From: Lancefieldella sp. Marseille-Q7238
Lineage (GTDB): Bacteria; Actinomycetota; Coriobacteriia; Coriobacteriales; Atopobiaceae
Length of the DNA stretch: 64,000 nt
NCBI RefSeq assembly: GCF_949152215.1
Contig: NZ_OX424407.1
Span: 1,120,530 to 1,184,529 of the forward strand
Reading direction: 5' to 3'
Shown here: piece after piece, positions 43,148 through 52,022 of the stretch
Layout of the letters: the number at the start of each line of letters is the position of its first letter
Numbering within the stretch: position 1 is the first letter of the stretch
Translations under genes and position numbers: made by a program
The notes under the pieces: generated by a model
The model's input: the letters and a program-made list of their open reading frames with translations, nothing else
What the model was told of the DNA's origin: nothing
Databases searched by the model: none

Positions 43148-43693
43148 ATGGCTGTTGATTTTGAGAATTCTCAGACAAAGAAGAATCTTGAGGCCGCGTT
43201 TGCTGGCGAGTCCCAGGCGTGCGTCAAGTATGGCTTCTATGCCAAGCAGGCGTCAAAAGACGGGTACCAGCAGATTGCCGATATCTTCAACGAGACGTCC
43301 GGCAACGAGAACGTTCACGCTAAGCTTTGGTTTAAGTACCTTCACGACGGCAAGGTTCCCGAGACCGCAGAGGCTCTGAAGGACGCCGCCGCAGGTGAGA
43401 ACTACGAGTGGACCACGATGTATGCCGATTTCGCCAAGACCGCTGAGGAGGAGGGCTTCAAGGAGATAGCCGCGAAGATGCGTCTTGTCGGCGAGATTGA
43501 GAAGACTCACGATGAGCGCTACAACAAGCTTCTTGAGCGTGTCGAGTCCGGCGAAGTCTTTGAGCGCCCCGGTGTTAAGGTGTGGCAGTGCCTCAAGTGC
43601 GGTCACCTGCACGTTGGCCCGACTGCGCCAAAGGTGTGCCCTGTGTGCGGTCACCCGCAGGGATATTTCCAAGAGCGCGCGCTTAACTACTAA
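43148..43693 (+). CDS. rbr: Rubrerythrin
   Basis: This is a 181-residue protein. The N-terminal four-helix domain carries the diiron ligands ([32 protein letters not shown]). The C-terminal rubredoxin domain has two CxxC knuckles (CLKCGH and CPVCGH) for one iron. Rubrerythrin reduces hydrogen peroxide in anaerobes and cooperates with flavodiiron proteins. Start ATG 43148 has GGAGAGGAG upstream. A strong terminator follows. Confidence 0.96.
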   Translation: MAVDFENSQTKKNLEAAFAGESQACVKYGFYAKQASKDGYQQIADIFNETSGNENVHAKLWFKYLHDGKVPETAEALKDAAAGENYEWTTMYADFAKTAEEEGFKEIAAKMRLVGEIEKTHDERYNKLLERVESGEVFERPGVKVWQCLKCGHLHVGPTAPKVCPVCGHPQGYFQERALNY

Positions 43694-43747
43694 GCCTTAG
43701 GCTCAGTCTTACAAGCTCAGCCTTGCGAGACAGAGTAACGGCTATTC

Positions 43748-43781
43748 AAAAAGAGGCGTCCTTTTTGGGGCGCCTCTTTTG
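43748..43781. terminator. Terminator between rubrerythrin and nth
   Basis: AAAAAGAGGCG (43748-43758) pairs with CGCCTCTTTT (43771-43780) around a 12-nt loop. The A tract and T tract on either side allow it to serve both convergent genes. Confidence 0.88.
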
Positions 43782-43833
43782 CTGTTATGATCTGCAGTTC
43801 TTACTCATTTGCTGTCATGACCTGCAGTTTCAC

Positions 43834-44541
43834 TTATGAAGATGATCTGCGCCTGGAGTTCTTCTCGCCGCCTCCTTTGAACCAGCGATTGGGTTGTTCA
43901 AAGGAGGGACAGATGTCTGCAAGCGGGCATGTCTCACAGGAAGGATTTCGGGCGGAGCACGTCTCGCGGCCAAAGTGGATCCATTCTTCATTAACGTCTT
44001 TCCAAAGCTTTCGCGGTAAAAGTGCGAGAAGATCCTGCTCAGCCGCAAGAGGAGTAGCGGCGGAGGTAAGTCGCAGGCGAGAAGCGATGCGGTAAACGTG
44101 CGTATCAACGGCAATGCCATCGACGGTATCAAACATCTTATTGAGCACAATATTAGCGGTCTTGCGGCCAACGCCCGGAAGCTTGACGAGGTCATTCATG
44201 GTGTTTGGAACTTCTCCGCCGTAGTCGGCTACAAGCATTTGAGCCATCTCAACGCAGTGGCTCGCTTTCGCGCGCCAAAATCCGATGGTGCGAATGAGTT
44301 CTCCGACTTCGGCCTTGCTTGCTGATGCCATCGCGACAGGATCAGGCCAGCGCTTGAACAGTTCAGGCGTTACCTTGTTGACGGCGGCGTCGGTGGTTTG
44401 CGCCGAGAGCATGACCGCTACAAGCAGCGTATAGGCGCTGCGGTAATCGAGCGCACTTTCAACGTGTGGATATAAAGCGTGCAAACGACGGCACGTTTCT
44501 ATGCCGCGCTCGCGCTTCAGTTTCTTAGTTTCTCGGGGCAT
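43834..44541 (-). CDS. nth: Endonuclease III
   Basis: This is a 235-residue HhH-GPD DNA glycosylase/AP lyase. Visible are VMLSAQTTDAAVNKV, LPGVGRKTANIVLNKMF with the catalytic Lys in the hairpin, and VDTHVYRIASRL with the catalytic Asp. The full 4Fe-4S loop is present (Cys-x6-Cys-x2-Cys-x5-Cys: CSARNPSCETCPLADIC). It removes oxidised pyrimidines. The intact cluster here contrasts with the cluster-less MutY-like protein 0.8 kb away. Three copies of the over-represented octamer lie in this gene (43861, 44024, 44077). Confidence 0.95.
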   Translation of the reverse strand: MPRETKKLKRERGIETCRRLHALYPHVESALDYRSAYTLLVAVMLSAQTTDAAVNKVTPELFKRWPDPVAMASASKAEVGELIRTIGFWRAKASHCVEMAQMLVADYGGEVPNTMNDLVKLPGVGRKTANIVLNKMFDTVDGIAVDTHVYRIASRLRLTSAATPLAAEQDLLALLPRKLWKDVNEEWIHFGRETCSARNPSCETCPLADICPSFEQPNRWFKGGGEKNSRRRSSS

Positions 44542-44999
44542 GATCTCTCCCTTGCGGCGCTCGCGTATGCCTCAGCCTGGCTTCTCACCCTGAGCGTGAC
44601 AGTTACCTTAAGCTTGACAGCCCACCCTCAGCCTGGCGTCTTGCAAGCGCAAGCGCTTGGACGTTCTCTGACACTCCTTCAGTATCATAGCGAAATCAAT
44701 CGTTTCAAATGGATTGACGCGTGGCAATCATTGGCCAAGACAAAATCGCGAGGCGCGGCTAATCCGGATAGAAAAAAATTCAGCTTATTTCAGCTCCTGG
44801 CGGAATTTCTGTGTCGATACGAAAAATAGAAAATTTTTGTTCTTGTTATCCACCGAGGTTAATCGACCGTTGAGCGCATTTCTGAATCAGATAGTTACAC
44901 AATTAACTAAGCTTGAATAAACATCTGTGCAACTGTCATAGAATAGGATATGCGTGGCCTTTGGGGAGCGGCGTTGCCCGGTCTGGGCTGGAGGTTTAT
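44542..44999. other. Intergenic region upstream of the glycogen cluster
   Basis: These 458 bases hold no convincing gene. A 10-bp palindrome CAAGCGCTTG (44650-44659) inside a GCAAGCGC repeat resembles LacI-family operators, and AT-rich sequence at 44815-44950 probably contains the glgB promoter. No unambiguous -35/-10 pair was found. Confidence 0.45.
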
Positions 45000-47042
45000 A
45001 TGAAAGTGAAGGATAGCTCGCTGTATGTAACAAAAGATGACATCTATCTCTTTGGGAAAGGTGAGTGGCATCAGAGTTACGAGAAGCTCGGCGCGCATGC
45101 GGCGATAGATGATGACGGTGTTGAGGGCTATCACTTTGCTGTTTGGGCGCCCAACGCGCTGTCAGTTTCCGTTGTCGGAGAGTTCAACGACTGGAATGAT
45201 CAGATCAACCAGATGACGCGTACCCTGACGGGCGGCATTTGGGAAACGTTCATTCCTGAGGTCAGTGAGGATGCGCTCTATAAGTATGCCGTTGAATCGG
45301 CGGGCGGCGAGATGATGCTCAAGGCAGATCCCTACGCCTTTTATGCGGAAATCCCCGCGGGAACAGCGTCACGCACGGCAGATTTTACCAGTCATACATG
45401 GAAAGATAAGAAATGGCTTACCGCCCGCAAAAAGCGCGATTTTCTCGCGAGTCCGCTTAACATCTTTGAAGTGCATCTGGGAAGCTGGAAGCGACATGCT
45501 GACGGACTTGACGGCAACGGTCCGGGTGGCGACACACCTGAGACTATGGGCGGCAGCTTCCTGACGTATGACGAGCTTTCAGTCGAGCTGGTGTCCTACG
45601 TTAAGGAGATGGGCTATACCCATATCGAGCTGCTGCCGGTTATGGAACACCCCTATGACGGCTCTTGGGGCTATCAGGTAACGGGCTATTTTGCTCCCAC
45701 CTCGCGATACGGAACTCCTCAGCAGTTCATGCATTTTATCGATGCCTGCCATGAGGCTGGTATCGGAGTCATTCTTGACTGGGTTCCCGGGGGCTTTTGT
45801 CGAGATGCGCACGGACTGGTGCGCTTCGATGGCGAGAAGCTCTTTGAGCGAGAAGAGCATCCCAACTGGGGCACCTACAAATTCGATTATGGACGCGGAG
45901 AAGTACGCAGCTTCCTCATTTCCAACCTGCTCTGGTGGCTTGACACCTACCATGCTGATGGTATTCGCATGGATGGCGTTACCAGCATGCTGTATCTGAA
46001 TTTTGGCATTGATGATCCCGCTCGTAAGCGCTTCAACGAAGAGGGCACTGAAGAAGATAAGCAGGCTATTGAATTTGTGCGCCAGTGCAACGTGACGGCG
46101 CAAACGGACCACCCCGATGTGCTCATGATTGCCGAGGAGTCAACGGCGTGGCCGCTGGTAACCTATCCTCCCTCTGTCGGAGGCCTTGGCTTCCATCTCA
46201 AGTGGGATATGGGTTGGATGAACGATACACTGCACTATTGCCAGACGGACTTTCCGTTCCGTCCCGGCAATCATCGCCTGCTGACGTTCTCAACGATGTA
46301 CCAGTTCAATGAAAATTTTGTGCTTCCGCTCAGCCATGACGAGGTTGTCCACGGCAAGTGCAGCCTGATTACACGCATGCCTGGCGATTGGTGGCGTCAG
46401 TTTGCCGGTATGCGCGCGCTGGCTCTGTATCAGATGACCCATTCGGGCGCTAAGCTCAACTTCATGGGCAACGAAATCGCGCAGTTTATCGAGTGGCGCT
46501 ACTACGAGGGGATTCAGTACTTCCTTACGGAGGAGTACCAGACTCACGCCGGCCAACAGCGCTTCATTGCCGCCCTCAATCATTTCTACGCCAGCCACCC
46601 GGCTCTTTGGCAGCACGCTTATGACGAGTTGGGATTTGAATGGATCGACGCTGACAACAACAACCAGTCTATCGTTACATTCATCCGTCGTGGCGAGAAG
46701 CCCAAGGATGACCTTGTGGTACTTCTGAACTTTGATGTCGCCGCGCATGAAGATTTTCGTTTGGGTATGCCCCGCGCCGGCCAATGGAGCGAGGTTTTCA
46801 ACTCTGATATGGAAGAGTATGGCGGCTCGGGCGTTGTCAATACGGGCAAGCTGACTACCGAAGAAGAGACGTGGAATGGCCGCGATCAGTCGCTGGTCGT
46901 CCGGGTACCGCCGCTCGGTGGTATGATTTTGGCGTACGAGGGGCCCTTGCCCAAGAAGACCGATAAAGAAAAGAAGGTGACAAGTACTACTCGCCGAAAA
47001 GCTACGAGCGCTTCTCGCCGTAAGCCGAAAAAGAAGAAGTAG
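45000..47042 (+). CDS. glgB: 1,4-alpha-glucan branching enzyme
   Basis: This is a 680-residue GH13 enzyme. An N-terminal CBM48-like domain (about 25-115, HFAVWAPNALSVSVVGEFNDW) precedes the catalytic barrel. The barrel has GIRMDGVTSMLY (nucleophile Asp), MIAEESTAWP (acid/base Glu) and PLSHDEVVHGKCSL (transition-state Asp). It makes alpha-1,6 branches in glycogen. The last 28 residues are strongly basic (TTRRKATSASRRKPKKKK), unusual for GlgB. ATG 45000 is chosen because GGAGG lies five bases upstream. It is the first gene of the glycogen cluster, with glgP 77 bp downstream. Confidence 0.96.
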   Translation: MKVKDSSLYVTKDDIYLFGKGEWHQSYEKLGAHAAIDDDGVEGYHFAVWAPNALSVSVVGEFNDWNDQINQMTRTLTGGIWETFIPEVSEDALYKYAVESAGGEMMLKADPYAFYAEIPAGTASRTADFTSHTWKDKKWLTARKKRDFLASPLNIFEVHLGSWKRHADGLDGNGPGGDTPETMGGSFLTYDELSVELVSYVKEMGYTHIELLPVMEHPYDGSWGYQVTGYFAPTSRYGTPQQFMHFIDACHEAGIGVILDWVPGGFCRDAHGLVRFDGEKLFEREEHPNWGTYKFDYGRGEVRSFLISNLLWWLDTYHADGIRMDGVTSMLYLNFGIDDPARKRFNEEGTEEDKQAIEFVRQCNVTAQTDHPDVLMIAEESTAWPLVTYPPSVGGLGFHLKWDMGWMNDTLHYCQTDFPFRPGNHRLLTFSTMYQFNENFVLPLSHDEVVHGKCSLITRMPGDWWRQFAGMRALALYQMTHSGAKLNFMGNEIAQFIEWRYYEGIQYFLTEEYQTHAGQQRFIAALNHFYASHPALWQHAYDELGFEWIDADNNNQSIVTFIRRGEKPKDDLVVLLNFDVAAHEDFRLGMPRAGQWSEVFNSDMEEYGGSGVVNTGKLTTEEETWNGRDQSLVVRVPPLGGMILAYEGPLPKKTDKEKKVTSTTRRKATSASRRKPKKKK

Positions 47043-47119
47043 AGACTCGTCTACGTGTCTAAGAGTGATACAACAGAAGGCGCGTAACGTGTTGGTTGAG
47101 GAGTTATTTTTGGAGAACC

Positions 47120-49546
47120 ATGGCATCGGAAAAGATTTTTAAAGATAAGCAGGATTTTGAAGAGCAGTATCGCGCTCTGTGCGTGTTAGTGCTGGGAAAG
47201 GAATTTGACGTCTGCACCAATCAAGAGCGGTATTCCATTTTAGCAAGACTCATTGCTTCCAAATCCCGTGCTATCGCAGCCGAATGCCATCCCGTGAAGG
47301 CTAAAAAAGTCTATTACTTCTCGCTTGAGTTTTTGCTTGGACCATTGCTTGACAACTATCTTTTGAACTACGGCCTTCGAGATCTCGTGGCTGACGCCGT
47401 CGAGGATATGGGTTCTTCACTTGAGGTACTGATTAAACAAGAGGTTGATCCGGGTCTTGGTAACGGCGGCCTTGGTCGTCTCGCCGCCTGTTTTCTTGAT
47501 TCTATGGCGCATGAGGGTATGGCCGGCTATGGCAATGGCATGCGTTACCGTTACGGCCTCTTCCGTCAGGAAATCAAGGGCGGGCGCCAGGTTGAGCGTA
47601 CCGATAACTGGCTGGCAAACGGCTTTCCATGGGAGTCGCGCAAAGATGACTCCAGCGTCGTAGTGCGTTTTGGCGGAGATGTCATTCGCCATCAGGACGA
47701 ATCCGGTCGTTTTTGGTTTACCCAGGAAGGTGGTGAGCCTGTTCGAGCAGTGCCGTATGATGTCCCCATTGTTGGTTATGGCGGAAAAACGGTGAATAAA
47801 CTGCGCCTTTGGTCTGCTGAGCCCTACGAGGAGGACTTTGATCTGGACGCCTTCAACGAAGGCGATTACGCGCGCGCCAATGCGTTCCGCTCAGATGTCG
47901 AGGCAATCTCAACTATCCTGTACCCAAATGACGCGGGAGAGCACGGGCGTATTCTCCGCCTCAAGCAGGAGTATCTGTTTGTCAGCGCCGGCTTGCAGTC
48001 GATTTTGCGCACCTATGTGGCTGAGTTTGGCGAGGATTGGGATGCCTTCGGTGAGCGCGTATGCATCCACACGAATGATACGCACCCTGCTATGTGTGGA
48101 CCTGAGCTCATGCGTTTGCTCGTTGATGAGCATGGATTGGACTTTGACCGGGCCTTTACGATTGCCTGTTCGGCTATTTCGTATACCAACCATACCGTTA
48201 TGCCTGAAGCGCTGGAAAAGTGGCCTATAGAAACCTTCCGTCATCTGTTGCCGCGCCTCTATATGATTATCGAAGAGGTCGATCGCCGGTATCGCGAAAA
48301 GCTCATGCATGAGGAAGGCAACGCCGACCTTCTCGCATCGACCGCGGTGCTTTGGGACGGCCAGGTGCGCATGGCCCATCTTTCCATTCTGTTTGCGCAT
48401 TCGGTCAACGGCGTCTCCGACCTACATACCAGCATTCTTGAGCAGAGCGTTTTGCGTGATTTTTATCGCCTTCGCCCGGAGATTTTCAACAACAAGACCA
48501 ATGGCGTATGCCACCGTCGGTTCCTAGCCGAGGCCAATCCCGCGTATGCGAAGCTCATTACCGACGCCATCGGTACTGGTTGGCTTGATGACGCCAATGA
48601 GCTTGAGCGCTTGATTCCCTACGAGCAGGACGCGTCGTTCCTTGACAGTATGGAAGAGGCAAAGCGTGCCGAGAAGGAGCGTCTTGCCGCCTATATCGCT
48701 GAGACCGCGGGTATTCAGGTAGACACAAAGACTATCTTTGACGTACAGGTCAAACGATTCCATGCGTACAAGAGGCAGCTCCTGAACGTATTCAAGATTT
48801 TGGATCTCTACAACCGTATGTTGGACGATCAGAATTTCAGGCCTGCGCCAACCACCTTTATTTTCTCGGGCAAGGCAGCTCAGAGCTATACGCTTGCCAA
48901 GGAGGTCATTCGCCTCATCAATTCGGTTGCCGATGTCATTAACAATGACTCGCGTATCGAAGGCCGCTTGAAGATTGCCTTCGTGCCTAACTTTGCGGTT
49001 TCAAATGCTCAACTCATTTACCCTGCAACTGAGATTTCGGAGCAGATTTCCGTGGCCGGCGCCGAAGCTTCAGGTACCTCCAATATGAAGCTTATGATGA
49101 ACGCCGCCATTACGCTTGGTACCTACGATGGTTCAAATGTTGAGATTTCCCAGCTTGTTGGGGAGAATAACATCAAGATATTCGGGCTCCGCGCGCATGA
49201 GGTGGAGGAGCTCTACGCCTCTGGCTCATATTTTGCCTGGGATCAGGTGAATGCGGACCCCGGTCGTTTAGGGCGCATCGTTACCATGCTTACCGATGGT
49301 TCGCTTGCGGGTCTTTCCGGTAACTTTGAATCTATCCGCGATTATCTTATGGCTGGAAACGATCACGACTTAGTGCTGAAAGATTTTTATTCGTACGTTG
49401 ACTCATGGGAAGAGTTGACGGCCTCGTACAAAGACCGTCGCGCTTGGAACGCCGCGGCTCTGCACAATACTGCAAAGGCCGGGTTCTTCTCGAGCGATCG
49501 CACCATACGTGAGTATATGCACGATATTTGGAATGTTGGGGAGTAA
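47120..49546 (+). CDS. glgP: Glycogen phosphorylase
   Basis: This 808-residue GT35 enzyme is of family length. The PLP lysine is at about residue 656 in EASGTSNMKLMMNAAITLGTYDG-type sequence. Upstream are the dimer and active-site stretches LGNGGLGRLAACFLDS and HTNDTHPAM. It releases glucose 1-phosphate from glycogen ends. ATG 47120 has TGGAG just upstream; the in-frame TTG at 47096 is less likely. It lies between glgB and glgC, so synthesis and breakdown are encoded together. Confidence 0.97.
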   Translation: MASEKIFKDKQDFEEQYRALCVLVLGKEFDVCTNQERYSILARLIASKSRAIAAECHPVKAKKVYYFSLEFLLGPLLDNYLLNYGLRDLVADAVEDMGSSLEVLIKQEVDPGLGNGGLGRLAACFLDSMAHEGMAGYGNGMRYRYGLFRQEIKGGRQVERTDNWLANGFPWESRKDDSSVVVRFGGDVIRHQDESGRFWFTQEGGEPVRAVPYDVPIVGYGGKTVNKLRLWSAEPYEEDFDLDAFNEGDYARANAFRSDVEAISTILYPNDAGEHGRILRLKQEYLFVSAGLQSILRTYVAEFGEDWDAFGERVCIHTNDTHPAMCGPELMRLLVDEHGLDFDRAFTIACSAISYTNHTVMPEALEKWPIETFRHLLPRLYMIIEEVDRRYREKLMHEEGNADLLASTAVLWDGQVRMAHLSILFAHSVNGVSDLHTSILEQSVLRDFYRLRPEIFNNKTNGVCHRRFLAEANPAYAKLITDAIGTGWLDDANELERLIPYEQDASFLDSMEEAKRAEKERLAAYIAETAGIQVDTKTIFDVQVKRFHAYKRQLLNVFKILDLYNRMLDDQNFRPAPTTFIFSGKAAQSYTLAKEVIRLINSVADVINNDSRIEGRLKIAFVPNFAVSNAQLIYPATEISEQISVAGAEASGTSNMKLMMNAAITLGTYDGSNVEISQLVGENNIKIFGLRAHEVEELYASGSYFAWDQVNADPGRLGRIVTMLTDGSLAGLSGNFESIRDYLMAGNDHDLVLKDFYSYVDSWEELTASYKDRRAWNAAALHNTAKAGFFSSDRTIREYMHDIWNVGE

Positions 49547-49607
49547 GTTTGGAGTTGTAACGTAAGTGTCGCTCTCTGTACGTTGGGGGATATGGGAGGA
49601 GATTGAC

Positions 49608-50753
49608 ATGAGTAAAAGGGAATGTTTGGCAATGCTTTTGGCTGGCGGACAAGGAAGCCGCCTCGGAGCGCTGACCAGTAGTGTCGCAAAGCCGGCTGTT
49701 TCGTTTGGAGGCAAATTCCGCATTATTGACTTTGCGCTTTCCAACTGCACAAACTCGGGTATCTCAACGGTGGGCGTATTGACCCAATATCGCCCTTATC
49801 TCTTGCACTCCTACATCGGCACCGGTAGCGCATGGGATTTGGATGAGCTTGGCGGAGGCGTTTCCGTTTTGCCGCCGTTCTCAACGCAAAAGGGTGGCGC
49901 GTGGTATGAAGGCACGGCTGACGCCGTTACCCAAAATATCGGTTATATCGAGCAGAACAAAAGTGAGTATGTGCTGATTCTTTCGGGCGATCAGCTGTAC
50001 CGTATGGATTATGGCGAAATGCTTGCCTGCCATAAGGAGCACAACGCGGACCTTACTATTGCCGTCATGCCGGTGCCATGGGAAGAAGCTTCTCGCTTCG
50101 GCATTATCACTATCGATGACGATGGCCGCATTACTAAGTTTTCCGAGAAGCCCACGCACCCCGATTCCAACTTGGCGTCAATGGGCATTTATATCTTCTC
50201 TACCGATCTTTTGATTGAGGCGCTGAAGGTTGATGCTCTTGACCAGCAGTCAACGCATGACTTTGGCAAAGATGTTATTCCGCGTCTTTTAGACGAGGGG
50301 AAGCGTCTGTATACCTATCGCTTTGAAGGTTTCTGGCGTGATGTCGGCACGATTTCCAGCTATCACGAGACCAGCATGGATTTGCTGGGGCCGGAGCCTG
50401 CCTTTGACATCTTTACCTCAGATTTTCCCATTCTCTCAAACGCTTCCACCCGCCCGCCCGCGTATGTTGGCCCGTACGGCAGGGTTGAGGACTGTCTTAT
50501 CGGCAATGGTTGCATCATCAACGGCACTGCTCACCATTCAATCCTTTCCACTGACGCGGTAATTGAAGCGGGAGCTCGTGTTGTCGATTCGGTGCTGTTG
50601 CCAGGCGCTCACGTCAAAGCTGGAGCGCAAGTTGTCCGCGCCATCATGGGAGAGAACTCCACTGTTGAAGAAAACGTACAGGTGGGAAGCGTGGACCAGA
50701 CAAAGGATACTGCCGTTATCGGTAATGACGTTGTGGTAGGAAGGGGTGAGTAG
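49608..50753 (+). CDS. glgC: Glucose-1-phosphate adenylyltransferase, catalytic subunit
   Basis: This is a 381-residue nucleotidyltransferase. The ATP-binding [16 protein letters not shown] is intact, and the [10 protein letters not shown] and GTADAVTQN motifs follow. The C-terminal left-handed beta-helix (about 290-381) has hexapeptide-like repeats. It makes ADP-glucose, the committed step of glycogen synthesis. ATG 49608 lies behind GGAGGAGATTG. It is followed one base after its stop by glgD, its paralogue, with which it should form a heterotetramer, as in Bacillus. Confidence 0.96.
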   Translation: MSKRECLAMLLAGGQGSRLGALTSSVAKPAVSFGGKFRIIDFALSNCTNSGISTVGVLTQYRPYLLHSYIGTGSAWDLDELGGGVSVLPPFSTQKGGAWYEGTADAVTQNIGYIEQNKSEYVLILSGDQLYRMDYGEMLACHKEHNADLTIAVMPVPWEEASRFGIITIDDDGRITKFSEKPTHPDSNLASMGIYIFSTDLLIEALKVDALDQQSTHDFGKDVIPRLLDEGKRLYTYRFEGFWRDVGTISSYHETSMDLLGPEPAFDIFTSDFPILSNASTRPPAYVGPYGRVEDCLIGNGCIINGTAHHSILSTDAVIEAGARVVDSVLLPGAHVKAGAQVVRAIMGENSTVEENVQVGSVDQTKDTAVIGNDVVVGRGE

Positions 50754-50754
50754 C

Positions 50755-51849
50755 ATGAAAAAAACAATCGGTCTGATTACATGCAACTACTCATCAAAGC
50801 ATACTGAACTTTCAAATGAAGTACGCCCCATCGCGTCAATGCCGTTCCTCGGCCGCTACCGTTTGGTTGACTTTGCCCTGTCCAATCTGGTCAATTGCGG
50901 CATTCGCACGGTCGGTGTCATTATGCCTTTCAATTACCGCTCACTGATTGACCACATCGGATCCGGTAAGGCATGGGGGCTTGACCGTAAAACTGGTGGA
51001 CTTTTCGTATTGCCTGGTTCAGCCTTTGGAACTTCTCGCACAGGCGCGCGCTTCCTGCTTCGCGATTTGATGACAAACCGCGTCTATCTTGAGCGCTCCA
51101 CCGCTGATTACGTGGTGTATACAAGCGCTAACTTTGTTTACAACTTCGACCTCAATAAGATGCAGGAACACCACATCGCTTCCGACGCTGACATTACGGT
51201 GCTCTGCAATGAGGCTCAAGGTCCCAACGTGGACGCGACGGCGTTTGAAGTTGACGATGAGGGATACGTCGTTGGCATGCATAATTCAGTCAATCACGGT
51301 GATGTTCAGTCACTTGACTGCTTCATCATTTCGCGCACAAAACTCATGGAGATGCTTGACTGGTACGCCGCGACGGATTACCTAGATCTCTTTGAGGCGC
51401 TCAGGTCGGATTACGGCCGCGTCAAAGTTCAGACGTACTTCTTTAACGGCTATGCGCGCGGAATTTTTGACAAAGACTCACTCTATTATGCCAATATGGA
51501 TGCCCTGAATCCTGACGTTGCCGCCAAGCTGTTCCCCGATGGCAATATTAAGACGAAGGCTCACGACACCGCTCCCGCAAAGTTTGAGATTGGCTCCAGC
51601 GTGACCAATTCAATGATTTCCGCAGGTTGCCGCATTTACGGCACGGTTACCGGCTCCGTTTTGGGTCGTAAGGTTATCGTTGAGCCTGGAGCTGTCATCC
51701 GCGATTCCATCGTGATGCAAAGCTGTATCGTCAAGAGCGGCGCCGTCATCGACCGCGCTATTGTTGACCGTGACAATGTCGTTCAAAGTGATACGGAGCT
51801 TCATGGTACGCCGGAGCATATCCTTATCCGTAAAAAGTATACGGAGTAG
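50755..51849 (+). CDS. glgD: Glucose-1-phosphate adenylyltransferase, regulatory-type subunit
   Basis: This is a 364-residue paralogue of GlgC. The catalytic GGxGxRL loop is replaced by CNYSSKHTELSNEVRPIASM, while the fold-defining RYRLVDFALSN and the C-terminal beta-helix (SVTNSMISAGCRIYGTV) remain. This is the GlgD pattern: little or no activity alone, but it raises that of GlgC. GlgC/GlgD pairs are typical of Firmicutes and unusual among actinobacteria. ATG 50755 starts one base after the glgC stop, behind GGGGTGAG. Confidence 0.94.
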   Translation: MKKTIGLITCNYSSKHTELSNEVRPIASMPFLGRYRLVDFALSNLVNCGIRTVGVIMPFNYRSLIDHIGSGKAWGLDRKTGGLFVLPGSAFGTSRTGARFLLRDLMTNRVYLERSTADYVVYTSANFVYNFDLNKMQEHHIASDADITVLCNEAQGPNVDATAFEVDDEGYVVGMHNSVNHGDVQSLDCFIISRTKLMEMLDWYAATDYLDLFEALRSDYGRVKVQTYFFNGYARGIFDKDSLYYANMDALNPDVAAKLFPDGNIKTKAHDTAPAKFEIGSSVTNSMISAGCRIYGTVTGSVLGRKVIVEPGAVIRDSIVMQSCIVKSGAVIDRAIVDRDNVVQSDTELHGTPEHILIRKKYTE

Positions 51850-51945
51850 GAAACGCGAGAGACGTTGGCTGTAAGAGCGCATCTAGCATGTTTGCTGAGG
51901 TGAATATGGAGCGCAAAAAAACATAACAGCTCGAGAAGTTTTTAT

Positions 51946-51969
51946 CTACCCCGGTTTCGGCCGGGGTAG
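51946..51969 (+). promoter_or_regulatory. GC-rich hairpin between glgD and glgA
   Basis: CTACCCCGG (51946-51954) and CCGGGGTAG (51961-51969) form a perfect 9-bp stem with loop TTTCGG. No T run follows, so it may be an mRNA stability or processing element, or a weak terminator, before glgA. Confidence 0.6.
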
Positions 51970-52022
51970 TGCGGTAAAATGAGTACTTGCAAGTATGACA
52001 ACAATAGTGAGAGGTACGGTTC

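Noticed and set aside
44479-44829. 116-codon frame upstream of glgB
   Set aside because: It begins inside nth on the opposite strand and continues into low-similarity intergenic sequence without a ribosome binding site.
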